A stretch of 20,578 nucleotides of DNA from Actinomycetes bacterium. GTDB lineage: Bacteria; Actinomycetota; Actinomycetes; Actinomycetales; Cellulomonadaceae. The notes under the pieces are model-generated. The model worked only from the letters and a program-made list of their open reading frames with translations. It had not been told where the DNA came from and searched no databases. Below, piece after piece: positions 13,948 to 20,578 of this stretch; position 1 is the first letter of the stretch, and every line of letters starts with the position of its first letter. Location: assembly GCA_023390875.1 (NCBI GenBank), contig JAEWCA010000128.1, positions 1 to 20,578 on the forward strand. The letters run 5' to 3'. The translations under genes and the position numbers were made by a program.

Positions 13948-15525
13948 ATGCGTCGTTCGTCATTCACGATCGTCCGGTCATGCGTGGTCGCTGCCGTCGC
14001 GGCGGTCGCCGTCGTCGGTGCGCTGGGCGCCTGCAGCGCGGGCGGCGCGGACGGCGCGAGCGACGTCGCCTTCGGGCAGGAGAGGGCCTCCGACGACTCG
14101 TACGCCTCCGAGGGGTGGCGCGACGTCCCGACGAACGGCGACGAGGACTACGACGATTCCCCGGAGCAGCCGTTCCAGGACGTGGCGACGAGCCCGCTGT
14201 CGACGTTCGCGTCGGACGTCGACACCGCGTCGTACAGCAACCTGCGCCGTCAGCTGCGGCAGGGTGTCGCGCCGCAGGGCGTCCGGATCGAGGAGCTCGT
14301 CAACTACTTCGACTACGACTACCCGGCACCGGCGCCCGGTGCGGCGGACCCGTTCACGGTGACGACGCAGGTCGCGGACGCACCGTGGGCGCCCGGTCAC
14401 CGGCTCGCGATGATCGGCGTGCAGGCGACCGCCGAGAAGGCGACCAGCCGCGGCGACAACATCGTGTTCCTGCTCGACGTCTCCGGCTCGATGGACGAGC
14501 CGAACAAGCTGCCGCTCCTGGCCGACTCGTTCGAGCTGCTCGTGGACCAGCTCGACGAGGACGACACGGTCTCGATCGTGACCTACGCGGGCAGCGAGCA
14601 GGTGCTCGCGGACTCCGTGCGGGGCGACCGGCGCGAGGAGCTCGTCAGCATCCTGCGCCACCTGCAGGCCGGCGGGTCGACGGGGGGCGCGGCCGGGCTG
14701 CAGACGGCGTACGAGCTGGCGTCGAAGAACTTCGTCGAGGGCGGCAACAACCGCGTGATCCTGGCGACCGACGGCGACTTCAACGTCGGCCCGTCGACCC
14801 CCGAGGAGCTGACCGACCTCATCGAGGAGCACGCCCGGTCGGGCGTCTACATCTCCGTGCTCGGCTTCGGGATGGGCAACCTCAAGGACAGCACCATGGA
14901 GGCCATCGCCGACCACGGGAACGGCAACTACGCCTACATCGACACGCTCGACGAGGCGCGCAAGGTCCTCGTCGACGAGTTCGACTCGACGATGTCCGTC
15001 GTCGCGCAGGACCTCAAGGTCCAGGTCGAGCTCAACCCGGCGACCGTCTCCCGGTACCGGCTGCTGGGCTACGACAACCGCCGGCTCGAGGACGAGGAGT
15101 TCGACGACGACACCAAGGACGCCGGTGACGTCGGGGCCGGGCACGCGGTGACGGCGTTCTACGAGCTGGTCCCGGCCGGGGACGGGCCGGCCGACGACGG
15201 CCTCGACTACCAGGACGTCGACGCGGGGCACTCGGACGACTTCCTGACCGTGCACGTGCGGTACAAGCGCCCGGGCGCGTCGGAGAGCACGGAGGTCGTG
15301 TTTCCCGCCGGCGCCGACACGTACACGACGCATCCGTCGGCGGACTTCAGGTTCGCGTCCGCGGTCGCCGAGTTCGGGCTCGTGGCGTCCGGCTCCCGGA
15401 ACGCCGACGGCGCCAGCCCGGCGCGGGCACGCGAGCGCGCCGAGGCCGCCCTCGGCGAGGACCCGTACGGCCTGCGGTCGGAGTTCGTCACGTTGATCGA
15501 CGCGTACGAGGAGATCGCCGGCTGA
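13948..15525 (+). CDS. VWA-domain lipoprotein (YfbK-like)
   Basis: 525 residues. ATG 13948 is chosen over ATG 13936 because GGAGG (13938-13942) sits 5 bases before it. Lipoprotein signal 1-29 with LGAC, C29 lipidated. An acidic spacer (about 40-75) leads to the N-terminal vWF_A-associated domain at about 78-160 (PLSTFASDVDTASYSNLRR, VRIEELVNYFDYDYP). The von Willebrand A domain spans about 168-345 with MIDAS D177-V-S179-G-S181, T245 and D275. A C-terminal DUF3520-type region at about 350-522 includes the RLLGYDNR and DPYGLRSEFVTLI segments. The complete MIDAS predicts divalent-metal-dependent protein binding outside the membrane. The partner and process are unknown. It stands alone, with no AAA ATPase gene nearby. 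Confidence 0.92.
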   Translation: MRRSSFTIVRSCVVAAVAAVAVVGALGACSAGGADGASDVAFGQERASDDSYASEGWRDVPTNGDEDYDDSPEQPFQDVATSPLSTFASDVDTASYSNLRRQLRQGVAPQGVRIEELVNYFDYDYPAPAPGAADPFTVTTQVADAPWAPGHRLAMIGVQATAEKATSRGDNIVFLLDVSGSMDEPNKLPLLADSFELLVDQLDEDDTVSIVTYAGSEQVLADSVRGDRREELVSILRHLQAGGSTGGAAGLQTAYELASKNFVEGGNNRVILATDGDFNVGPSTPEELTDLIEEHARSGVYISVLGFGMGNLKDSTMEAIADHGNGNYAYIDTLDEARKVLVDEFDSTMSVVAQDLKVQVELNPATVSRYRLLGYDNRRLEDEEFDDDTKDAGDVGAGHAVTAFYELVPAGDGPADDGLDYQDVDAGHSDDFLTVHVRYKRPGASESTEVVFPAGADTYTTHPSADFRFASAVAEFGLVASGSRNADGASPARARERAEAALGEDPYGLRSEFVTLIDAYEEIAG

Positions 15526-15654
15526 CCGTGCTCCGTCTGGTCCGGACGGTCGTCGTGCCACACCTCACGGCGCGGCTCGACGCCACGGGTCCGGCCCGGG
15601 CGGTGATCATCCGGGTTGCGCGGGACCGAGGTCGACCCGGCGGTGGCGATCGGG

Positions 15655-15789
15655 TCAGGCCGGGATCAGGTCGTAGCGCAGCTCGCGCGGGGTCGGGCGC
15701 TGGGCCGCGGTGCGTGTGAAGTCGACCGGCAGGGCGGGCACCTCGCCCGCGGGGCGGTCCTCGTCGTCGAGGGTGGCGTTCACCGTCAT
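15655..15789 (-). CDS. 44-residue small protein, unknown function
   Basis: ATG 15789 is preceded by AAGGA with 7-base spacing, and the frame runs 44 codons to TGA. Composition is protein-like: an acidic N-terminus (TLDDEDRP), a Pro-rich middle (AGEVPALPVDF), and a basic then hydrophobic end (RELRYDLIPA). There are no cysteines, signal peptide or membrane helix. It converges on the VWA lipoprotein gene, 129 bp away. The ribosome site and codon pattern argue that it is real; no family recognised. It could be a small regulatory or peptide-precursor protein. Confidence 0.6.
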   Translation of the reverse strand: MTVNATLDDEDRPAGEVPALPVDFTRTAAQRPTPRELRYDLIPA

Positions 15790-15858
15790 GGTCCACGTCC
15801 TTCGCGTCGGTGGCGCCGGCGTCGTTGCCGGAACCCGCCCGACCGTCCGGCCCGCCGC

Positions 15859-15923
15859 GACGGGTCTGACGATCGCTCACCCGTCCCATCGGGTGCCGCT
15901 CGCGCGTTCGTAGGGCGATCGTC
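15859..15923. repeat. Nested inverted repeats upstream of the 44-residue gene
   Basis: GACGGGT (15859-15865) pairs with ACCCGTC (15879-15885). Overlapping this, GACGATCGC (15868-15876) is the exact inverse of GCGATCGTC (15915-15923). They lie between the small gene and the ArsR-phosphatase fusion and may be regulatory sites. The two pairings cannot both form as RNA, since the second pair starts inside the first loop. Confidence 0.35.
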
Positions 15924-15940
15924 GTGCGACGGGTCCGCGA

Positions 15941-15981
15941 ACGGGGCGTTTCATCCGGTCGCGCGTGGGCAGACGCCCCGT
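15941..15981 (-). terminator. Hairpin at the end of the ArsR-phosphatase fusion gene
   Basis: ACGGGGCGT (15941-15949) is complementary to ACGCCCCGT (15973-15981), with a 23-base loop. It begins at the last base of the fusion gene stop codon. No T run follows on the minus strand, so termination is possible but not certain. Confidence 0.35.
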
Positions 15982-16652
15982 CAGGCCAGGACGAGGCGGG
16001 GGGCGAGCCGGTCGACGCGGCGGTCGAGCTCGTCCACCGCACGGTCGAACGCGGCGTCGCTCCCGACCCGGACCGGGTCGGGGATCGACCAGTGCACGTC
16101 GGCCGTGAGGCCCACTTCTTCGTGCGCGCGGTCGCAGACGGTGATGACGAGGTCGCCGTCGCGGCGGACGGCGCCGAGCGGCTGGGGTCGTCCGTCGCGC
16201 AGGTCGAGGCCGTGCCGGCGGGCGGCCGCGACCGCACCGGGGTCGATCGCGGGTGCAGGGTGGGTCCCGGCGGACGTCGCCGGGACGCTGCTGGTGCGCC
16301 GCCAGAGGGCGACGGCCAGGTGGGAGCGGGCGGAGTTGGCCGTGCAGACGAACAGCACACGGTCGGGGCGGGGCAGCGGGCTGGTGACGGGTCCGAGCTC
16401 GCTCGGAAGCAGGCGCAGGTAGGTGCGCCGCCGGTCTCCTTCGGAGCGGGTGCGCTCGACGAGGCCCAGGCGGGTCAGCACGTTCACGTGGTGGGCGAGC
16501 AGGTTGGACGCCATGGACAGCTCGGCGGCGAGCTCGGACGGCGAGGCGTCGCCGCGGGACAGGAGGTCGACGACGGCGAGGCGGCCGGGGTCGGCGAGCG
16601 CGCCGTGCAGCGCGGCCCGGCGCTCGACCTGCGTCCACCACTCAGTGTTCAT
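15981..16652 (-). CDS. ArsR-type HTH fused to low-molecular-weight phosphatase (ArsC-like)
   Basis: 223 residues. Residues about 5-85 are an ArsR winged helix (HGALADPGRLAVVDLLSRGD, SPSELAAELSMASNLLAHHVNVLTRLGLVERTR). Residues about 97-220 are a low-molecular-weight tyrosine phosphatase/arsenate reductase fold: P-loop C103-T-A-N-S-A-R109-S and PDP with D192. The only cysteines in the whole chain are C103 and C173, so the DNA-binding half lacks the usual Cys arsenite site. Fused proteins of this kind are known in actinobacterial arsenic loci. It may reduce arsenate or dephosphorylate while repressing its own promoter. The ATG at 16652 lies beside a palindrome (16655-16668) that fits an autoregulatory operator. 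Divergent from arsC. Confidence 0.88.
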   Translation of the reverse strand: MNTEWWTQVERRAALHGALADPGRLAVVDLLSRGDASPSELAAELSMASNLLAHHVNVLTRLGLVERTRSEGDRRRTYLRLLPSELGPVTSPLPRPDRVLFVCTANSARSHLAVALWRRTSSVPATSAGTHPAPAIDPGAVAAARRHGLDLRDGRPQPLGAVRRDGDLVITVCDRAHEEVGLTADVHWSIPDPVRVGSDAAFDRAVDELDRRVDRLAPRLVLA

Positions 16653-16654
16653 TG

Positions 16655-16668
16655 AGTCAATCTTGACT
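16655..16668. promoter_or_regulatory. Candidate ArsR operator between the fusion gene and arsC
   Basis: AGTCAA-TC-TTGACT is a perfect 6-2-6 palindrome, three bases from the fusion gene start and 30 bases from the arsC GTG. TTGACT on the plus strand could also serve as an arsC -35 box, with AACCAT (16687-16692) as a weak -10 after 18 bases and a leaderless GTG at 16699. Binding there would repress both genes. Confidence 0.6.
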
Positions 16669-16698
16669 GAGGGATCGTCGTCCCACAACCATGGTGCC

Positions 16699-17118
16699 GT
16701 GACCACCTCGAAGCCCAGTGTCCTGTTCGTCTGCGTGCACAACGCGGGCCGTTCCCAGATGGCGGCCGGGTTCCTCTCGGCCCTGTCGGGCGGGGCGGTC
16801 GAGGTACGGTCCGCGGGGTCGGCGCCGGCCGCCCAGGTCAACCCGGTCGCCGTGCAGGCCATGGCCGAGGTCGGCGTGGACATCGCCGCCGAGCAGCCCA
16901 AGGTGCTCACCGCCGACGCGGTCCAGGCGTCCGACGTCGTCGTGACGATGGGCTGCGGCGACGCGTGCCCGTACTACCCGGGTACCCGCTACGAGGACTG
17001 GGCGCTCGACGACCCGGCCGGGCAGGGGATCGAGGCCGTGCGGCCGATCCGCGACCAGATCCGTGCGCGCGTCGTCACGCTGCTCGACGAGCTCGGGGTG
17101 CCGGCCGCGCAGGCCTGA
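16699..17118 (+). CDS. arsC: Arsenate reductase, ArsC low-molecular-weight phosphatase family
   Basis: 139 residues from GTG 16699, the only in-frame start at the domain edge; no Shine-Dalgarno, so it may be leaderless. P-loop C12-V-H-N-A-G-R18-S begins the fold (VLFVCVHNAGRSQMAAGF). RSAGSAPA, then MGCGDACPYYPG with C86 and C90, and DDPAGQ with the general acid follow. It reduces arsenate to arsenite in the cytoplasm. Actinobacterial members work either through an internal Cys relay with thioredoxin or with mycothiol and mycoredoxin. The C-x3-C here differs from the longer spacing of the staphylococcal relay, so mycothiol use is possible. It feeds the arsenite methyltransferase next to it. 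Confidence 0.9.
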   Translation: MTTSKPSVLFVCVHNAGRSQMAAGFLSALSGGAVEVRSAGSAPAAQVNPVAVQAMAEVGVDIAAEQPKVLTADAVQASDVVVTMGCGDACPYYPGTRYEDWALDDPAGQGIEAVRPIRDQIRARVVTLLDELGVPAAQA

Positions 17119-17154
17119 CGACAGCTCTGCCGCCAGACCTGCGCGCGTCGCCGC

Positions 17155-17898
17155 TCAGGCCCCCTGCGGCTTGCGGGCGCGGACGACGGCGCCGTGCATG
17201 CCGTCGGCGACCTGGTGCGTGAAGGTGACGTCGGAGTCGACGAACCCGGCCGCGGCGAGCCCGTCGAGGTACTCCTGCCGCGACAGGGCGCCGGCGATGC
17301 AGCCGACGTGCGAGCCGCGGTCGGCGCGCTCCGACGGCGTGAGGCGATCCTCGGCGACGACGTCGGAGATGCCGACCCGGCCGCCGGGCACGAGCACCCG
17401 GTGCACCTCGGCGAGCACGGCGGCCTTGTCGGGCGACAGGTTGACGACGCAGTTGGAGATGACGACGTCGACCGACGCGTCGTCGAGGGGCAGGTCCTCG
17501 ATGGTGCCGCGGTGGAACGCGACGTTGGTCGCTCCGGCACGGGCCGCGTTGGCGCGCGCGAGGTCGAGCATCTCGTCGGTCATGTCGACGCCGTGCGCGA
17601 AGCCCGTCGGGCCGACGCGCTTCGCCGACAGCAGCACGTCGATGCCGCCGCCCGACCCGAGGTCCAGCACGCGCTCACCCTCGCGCAGCTCCGCGACGGT
17701 GAGAGGGTTCCCGCAGCCGAGCGAGGCGAGCCGAGCCTCGACCGGCAGCTCCGCGAGGTCGCTCGCGTCGTACAGGGCCTCCCCGAACCGGCCCTCGTCC
17801 GTGGGCCCGCAGCCGCCGCCGCAGCAGTCGGTGCTCGCACCGACCTGGGTCGCTGCCAGTGCGTACCGCTCGCGGACCTGCTCCCGGATGTCGCTCAT
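17155..17898 (-). CDS. arsM: Arsenite methyltransferase ArsM
   Basis: 247 residues from ATG 17898, with GGAGGG upstream; a further in-frame ATG at 17952 lies in the promoter zone. SAM-binding motif VLDLGSGGGIDVLL is at about 78-90. The arsenite-binding cysteines are recognisable: C62 (SLGCGNPL), C150 (ISNCVVNL) and C200 (HVGCIAG). C150 and C200 keep the 50-residue spacing of the algal enzyme. An extra cluster C25-C26-GGG-C30 lies near the N-terminus (DCCGGGCGP), typical of bacterial ArsM. It methylates arsenite stepwise toward volatile or more oxidised forms in the cytoplasm. Divergent from arsR, so arsR should control it. Confidence 0.95.
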   Translation of the reverse strand: MSDIREQVRERYALAATQVGASTDCCGGGCGPTDEGRFGEALYDASDLAELPVEARLASLGCGNPLTVAELREGERVLDLGSGGGIDVLLSAKRVGPTGFAHGVDMTDEMLDLARANAARAGATNVAFHRGTIEDLPLDDASVDVVISNCVVNLSPDKAAVLAEVHRVLVPGGRVGISDVVAEDRLTPSERADRGSHVGCIAGALSRQEYLDGLAAAGFVDSDVTFTHQVADGMHGAVVRARKPQGA

Positions 17899-17912
17899 GA
17901 TGCCCTCCACAT

Positions 17913-17997
17913 ATCGAAGTTTGTCGATGTCCGGCATCGTGGACCCATGCATCGATGGTTGTCAATATCGACGTCCGTCAATCTTCGTAGGTACACT
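17913..17997. promoter_or_regulatory. arsM/arsR divergent promoter with candidate ArsR sites
   Basis: ATCGA (17913-17917) and TCGAT (17924-17928) form an inverted repeat just upstream of arsM. A second zone near 17959-17984 has GTCAAT twice, 16 bases apart (17961-17966 and 17977-17982). For arsR, TACACT (17992-17997) is a good -10 of TANNNT type, ending 7 bases before GTG 18005, which suggests a leaderless transcript. Sites are placed by eye. Confidence 0.5.
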
Positions 17998-18004
17998 GCC
18001 TCGC

Positions 18005-18376
18005 GTGGCACTCGACCTGCTCCCCGTGGTGAGCTCGACCGCGGCCTGCTGCACCCCCGTGACCGCGCCCGTCATCAGCGCGGAGGACGCCGAGCAGCTC
18101 GCCCGCACGCTCAAGGCGCTCGCCGACCCGACGCGCCTGCGGCTCTTGTCGCTCATCGCCGCGCACGACGGCGGGGAGGCCTGCGTCTGCGACCTCATCG
18201 AGCCCGTCGGGCTGAGCCAGCCGACCGTCTCCCACCACCTCAAGCAGCTCACCGAGGCCGGTCTCGTCACGCGCGAGAAGCGGGGGGTCTGGGCGTACTT
18301 CACGATCGTGCCGGGCGCCGTCGACGCCGTCGCGGCCCACCTCGGGACACACCTGCGCGTCGGTGGCGCCGCATGA
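18005..18376 (+). CDS. arsR: Arsenic-responsive repressor ArsR
   Basis: 123 residues from GTG 18005. Winged helix at about 28-105: ARTLKALADPTRLRLLSLI, then EACVCDLIEPVGLSQPTVSHHLKQL as the recognition part. Cysteines: C15-C16 near the N-terminus and C60, C62. A C15-C16 pair plus a Cys near the helix start is the arsenite site described for the Corynebacterium glutamicum ArsR (C15, C16, C55), so this protein most likely uses the same geometry. Arsenite binding should release the divergent arsM and arsR promoters. Its stop overlaps the acetyltransferase start as ATGA, so the two genes form one transcription unit. Confidence 0.93.
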   Translation: MALDLLPVVSSTAACCTPVTAPVISAEDAEQLARTLKALADPTRLRLLSLIAAHDGGEACVCDLIEPVGLSQPTVSHHLKQLTEAGLVTREKRGVWAYFTIVPGAVDAVAAHLGTHLRVGGAA

Positions 18377-18885
18377 CCGGGACCGTCACCGTCGTGCCGC
18401 TGACGGCCGAGCACTGGCCCGACGTCCAGCGCATCTACGCCGCAGGCATCGCGACCGGCCATGCCACCTTCGCGGAGGACGTCCCGACGTGGGAGGCGTT
18501 CGACGCCGGCAAGCTCCGCGACCACCGGTTCGTCGCGGTCGACGACGCGGGCACCGTCCTGGGCTGGGTCGCCGTGTCGCCCGTCTCGGACCGGTGCGTG
18601 TACGCGGGCGTCGTCGAGCACTCCGTCTACGTCGACGAGGCCGCCCGCGGCCGCGGCGTCGGGCGCACCCTGCTCGACGCGCTGCTCGCCAGCACCGACG
18701 CCGCGGGCGTCTGGACGGTGCAGTCCGGGGTGTTCCCCGAGAACGCCGCGAGCCTCGCGCTGCACGAGGCCGTCGGCTTCCGTGTCGTCGGCACCCGGGA
18801 GCGGCTCGGCCGGATGACGCACGGGCCGCGGTCGGGCGAGTGGCGCGACGTGGTGCTGCTCGAGCGGCGCTCGCCGGCCCTCTGA
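18373..18885 (+). CDS. arsN1: GNAT N-acetyltransferase, ArsN1-type (arsinothricin/phosphinothricin)
   Basis: 170 residues, starting at the ATGA overlap with arsR. The acetyl-CoA loop RGRGVGR lies at 92-98. The pattern IYAAGIATGHATF, EHSVYVDEAARGRGVGR, VFPENAASLALHEAVGFR and ERLGRM...EWRDVVLLERRS follows the Pat/Bar and ArsN1 group closely. Within that group, the location in an ars unit coupled to arsR favours ArsN1, which acetylates the alpha-amino group of the organoarsenical antibiotic arsinothricin. Close relatives also accept phosphinothricin or methionine sulfoximine, so the true substrate needs assay. Cytoplasmic. Confidence 0.85.
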   Translation: MTGTVTVVPLTAEHWPDVQRIYAAGIATGHATFAEDVPTWEAFDAGKLRDHRFVAVDDAGTVLGWVAVSPVSDRCVYAGVVEHSVYVDEAARGRGVGRTLLDALLASTDAAGVWTVQSGVFPENAASLALHEAVGFRVVGTRERLGRMTHGPRSGEWRDVVLLERRSPAL

Positions 18886-19023
18886 CGCTCAGGCCGACGG
18901 AGCGGGCGGTCCAGGGCGCCGGACGACATCGCGGGCCCGGGTGAACCGGGACGCGCGCCCGCTCGTGTCTCCCTCGGGGGTTCGAGCCGCGTGGCCCCCA
19001 CCCTCGAGGAGGAGGCGGATGTC

Positions 19024-20136
19024 ATGAAGGCCAGATCGACCGCCGTCGGAGCGGCACTGGCGCTCGCGCTGGGCGTGGCCCTCGCGGGACCCGCGGTCGC
19101 GGCGGACGACGGGACCGACGGCGGGCACGGCCACGGTCACGGCGGGCCGCGGCCGCACACGTTCCAGCAGGTCGACCTCGTGTCGGACATGCCCGGCGTC
19201 GCTGCGCTCACCGATCCCGACCTCGTCAACGCCTGGGGCATCTCGCACGGGCCGAGCACGCCCGTGTGGGTGTCGGACAACGGGACCGACCTCACGACGC
19301 TCTACCGCACCGACACGCCCGGCAGCCCCGTGACGAAGGTGCCGCTCGTCGTGTCGATCCCCGGTGGTGCCCCGACGGGCCAGGTGTTCAACGACACCGC
19401 CGCGTTCGAGGTCCCGGGCACCGGCCAGTCGGCCCGGTTCATCTTCGTCGGCGAGGACGGCGACCTCACCGCCTGGAACGGCGGCACGACCGCCGTGTCG
19501 GTCGGGCACGTCGACGGGGCGATCTACAAGGGCCTCGCGCTCACGCACGGCGCGGCCGGTCCGATGCTGCTGCTCGCGAACTTCCACGACAACCGGATCG
19601 ACGTGTTCGACGGGTCGTTCACGCAGGTCACGACGCCGGGGATGTTCACCGACCCCCGCCTGCCCGCCGGGTACGCGCCGTTCAACGTCGCCGAGATCGA
19701 CGGTCAGGTGTTCGTGACGTACGCCAAGCAGGACGCGGACGCCGAGGACGACGTCGCCGGTCCGGGCCACGGGTTCGTCGACGTCTACACCGACGCCGGT
19801 GCATTCGTCCGGCGGTTCGCGACGCGCGGCGTGCTGAACTCGCCGTGGGGCCTGACGATCGCACCCGCGTCGTTCGGCAAGCTCGGCGGCGACCTGCTGA
19901 TCGGCAACTTCGGGGACGGCCGCATCCACGCGTTCGACCCGCGGTCCGGGCACATGGTCGGCATCCTGCGCGGCACGTCCGGCAAGCCGCTCGCGATCGA
20001 CGGCCTGTGGGCGCTCGTCGTCGGGGACCCTGTCGCCGGGCCCGACGCCGTGTGGTTCAGTGCCGGGCCGAACGACGAGGCGAACGGGCTCCTCGGCCTG
20101 CTGCAGCCCGCGCCGACGCACCACGGGAAGCCGTGA
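19024..20136 (+). CDS. Secreted TIGR03118 family protein
   Basis: 370 residues. ATG 19024 follows GAGGAGGAGG (spacing about 8). Signal peptide 1-27 with cleavage near AVA. The mature N-terminus carries a His/Gly stretch (GHGHGHGG, with H35, H37, H39, then H45) that could bind metal. The rest (about 46-362) reads as a beta-propeller-like repeat protein: DPDLVNAWGISHGP, PVWVSDNGTD, FIFVGEDGDLTAWN, LLANFHDNRIDVFDG, LNSPWGLTIAP, LIGNFGDGRIHAFDP, PDAVWFSAGPNDE. These are the hallmarks of TIGR03118 proteins, whose function is not established. It is convergent with hutI and 138 bp after the ars unit, with its own ribosome site. Confidence 0.88.
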   Translation: MKARSTAVGAALALALGVALAGPAVAADDGTDGGHGHGHGGPRPHTFQQVDLVSDMPGVAALTDPDLVNAWGISHGPSTPVWVSDNGTDLTTLYRTDTPGSPVTKVPLVVSIPGGAPTGQVFNDTAAFEVPGTGQSARFIFVGEDGDLTAWNGGTTAVSVGHVDGAIYKGLALTHGAAGPMLLLANFHDNRIDVFDGSFTQVTTPGMFTDPRLPAGYAPFNVAEIDGQVFVTYAKQDADAEDDVAGPGHGFVDVYTDAGAFVRRFATRGVLNSPWGLTIAPASFGKLGGDLLIGNFGDGRIHAFDPRSGHMVGILRGTSGKPLAIDGLWALVVGDPVAGPDAVWFSAGPNDEANGLLGLLQPAPTHHGKP

Positions 20137-20191
20137 CCGGGTCTGCTGCCCGGTGACGGACGAGGCTCCGGCCGCGCACACCTCGCGGCCG
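20136..20191. terminator. Two hairpins between convergent genes
   Basis: ACCGGG (20136-20141) pairs with CCCGGT (20149-20154). CGGCCGCG (20169-20176) pairs with CGCGGCCG (20184-20191) around a 7-base loop, with GAGGC (20162-20166) and GCCTC (20194-20198) able to extend it. They fill the 60 bases between the TIGR03118 gene and hutI stops, a good place for two-way termination. No T tracts. Confidence 0.5.
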
Positions 20192-20196
20192 CGGCC

Positions 20197-20578
20197 TCAG
20201 CCGGCGGTGAGCGTCCGGGCGAGCGGCACGCCCGGGCGGTAGGCGAGGTGGGCGTGCGACGGGGCGTCGAGCACGCACAGGTCCGCCCGCGCACCGACCC
20301 GCAGGTGCCCGACGTCCGACCGCCGCAGGGCGTGCGCGCCACCGAGCGTCGCCGCCCGGACGGCCTCGGCGACGGTCATCCGCATCTGCGTGACGGCGAG
20401 CGCGACCATGAGCGGCATCGACGTCGAGAAGCACGTGCCCGGGTTGCAGTCCGACGCGAGCGCGACGTCGACGCCCGCGTCCAGCAGCCGCCGCGCGTCA
20501 GGGAACGGCGACCGGGTGGACAGCTCGACACCCGGCAGCAGCGTCGCCACCGGGCCACCGGCGGACGCGGCGTCGGCG
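20197..20578 (-). CDS. hutI: Imidazolonepropionase HutI, C-terminal part (cut by window edge)
   Basis: The last 127 codons of the gene; the start lies beyond position 20578. The visible sequence has [73 protein letters not shown], which is the conserved C-terminal third of HutI with the Asp (in ASDCNPG) that helps hold the catalytic metal. The enzyme hydrolyses imidazolonepropionate to formiminoglutamate in histidine breakdown. The gene's other hut partners would lie to the right of the window. The stop codon TGA is at 20199-20197. Confidence 0.93.
   Translation of the reverse strand, partial: ADAASAGGPVATLLPGVELSTRSPFPDARRLLDAGVDVALASDCNPGTCFSTSMPLMVALAVTQMRMTVAEAVRAATLGGAHALRRSDVGHLRVGARADLCVLDAPSHAHLAYRPGVPLARTLTAG

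Noticed and set aside
13978..15561. Minus-strand open frame of 527 codons opposite the VWA gene
   Set aside because: Shadow of the VWA gene: Val/Arg/Leu-rich without a start signal or motif, while the plus frame has lipobox and MIDAS.
17155..18885. Extended plus-strand frame 17194-18885 of 563 codons and similar shadows
   Set aside because: Only its last part coincides with the acetyltransferase frame; the upstream part runs opposite arsM.
1..20578. CRISPR array, insertion sequence, integrase or phage genes
   Set aside because: No spaced direct repeats, transposase motifs or integrase motifs were seen on either strand.

Overview
The window looks like chromosomal DNA from a high-GC actinobacterium, most likely a Cellulomonas-type organism. 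The reasons are the very GC-rich codon third positions, frequent GTG and TTG starts, several probable leaderless starts, a secreted CBM3-GH16 enzyme, a sugar transporter with no ATPase gene of its own, and a corynebacterial-style ArsR. The genus is an inference; no rRNA or marker gene is present.

Region 1 (1-6811) is a carbohydrate-use locus. A minus-strand operon runs from a sugar-binding lipoprotein (4655-5923) through two ABC permeases (3582-4568, 2752-3585) and a cytoplasmic GH20 beta-N-acetylhexosaminidase (1458-2723) to a secreted CBM3-GH16 enzyme (44-1444). A divergent GntR/UTRA regulator (6054-6788) shares the promoter region. The likely scheme is extracellular cutting of a polymer by GH16, uptake of oligosaccharides, and trimming of hexosamine residues inside by GH20. 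A strong hairpin between the binding-protein and permease genes could set their expression ratio.

Region 2 (6830-12113) looks accessory. It has a small membrane protein, tRNA-Lys(TTT), then a minus-strand set of a small secreted protein, two lipoproteins and a possibly truncated DUF6308-like protein. Divergent from these is a three-gene export cassette: a membrane-anchored peptidoglycan-binding adaptor, an ABC ATPase and a MacB/FtsX-type permease, coupled by 13-bp and 4-bp overlaps. The 205-bp divergent promoter region holds a near-perfect 20-bp palindrome and a second inverted repeat. This is the best candidate here for an undescribed system: a secreted peptide or cell-envelope stress module.

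Region 3 (12114-15980) has a two-frame, apparently frameshifted pair of unknown proteins (12386-13563), a large von Willebrand A lipoprotein (13948-15525) with two strong palindromes in its upstream region, and a 44-residue gene (15655-15789).

Region 4 (15981-18885) is an arsenic cluster: an ArsR-phosphatase (ArsC-like) fusion, a stand-alone ArsC, ArsM methyltransferase, ArsR, and an ArsN1-type acetyltransferase coupled to arsR. No ArsB or Acr3 pump is present in the window, so the set leans toward arsenic methylation and organoarsenical acetylation.

Region 5 (18886-20578) has a secreted TIGR03118-type protein and, converging on it, the 3' end of hutI (imidazolonepropionase), which is cut by the window edge.
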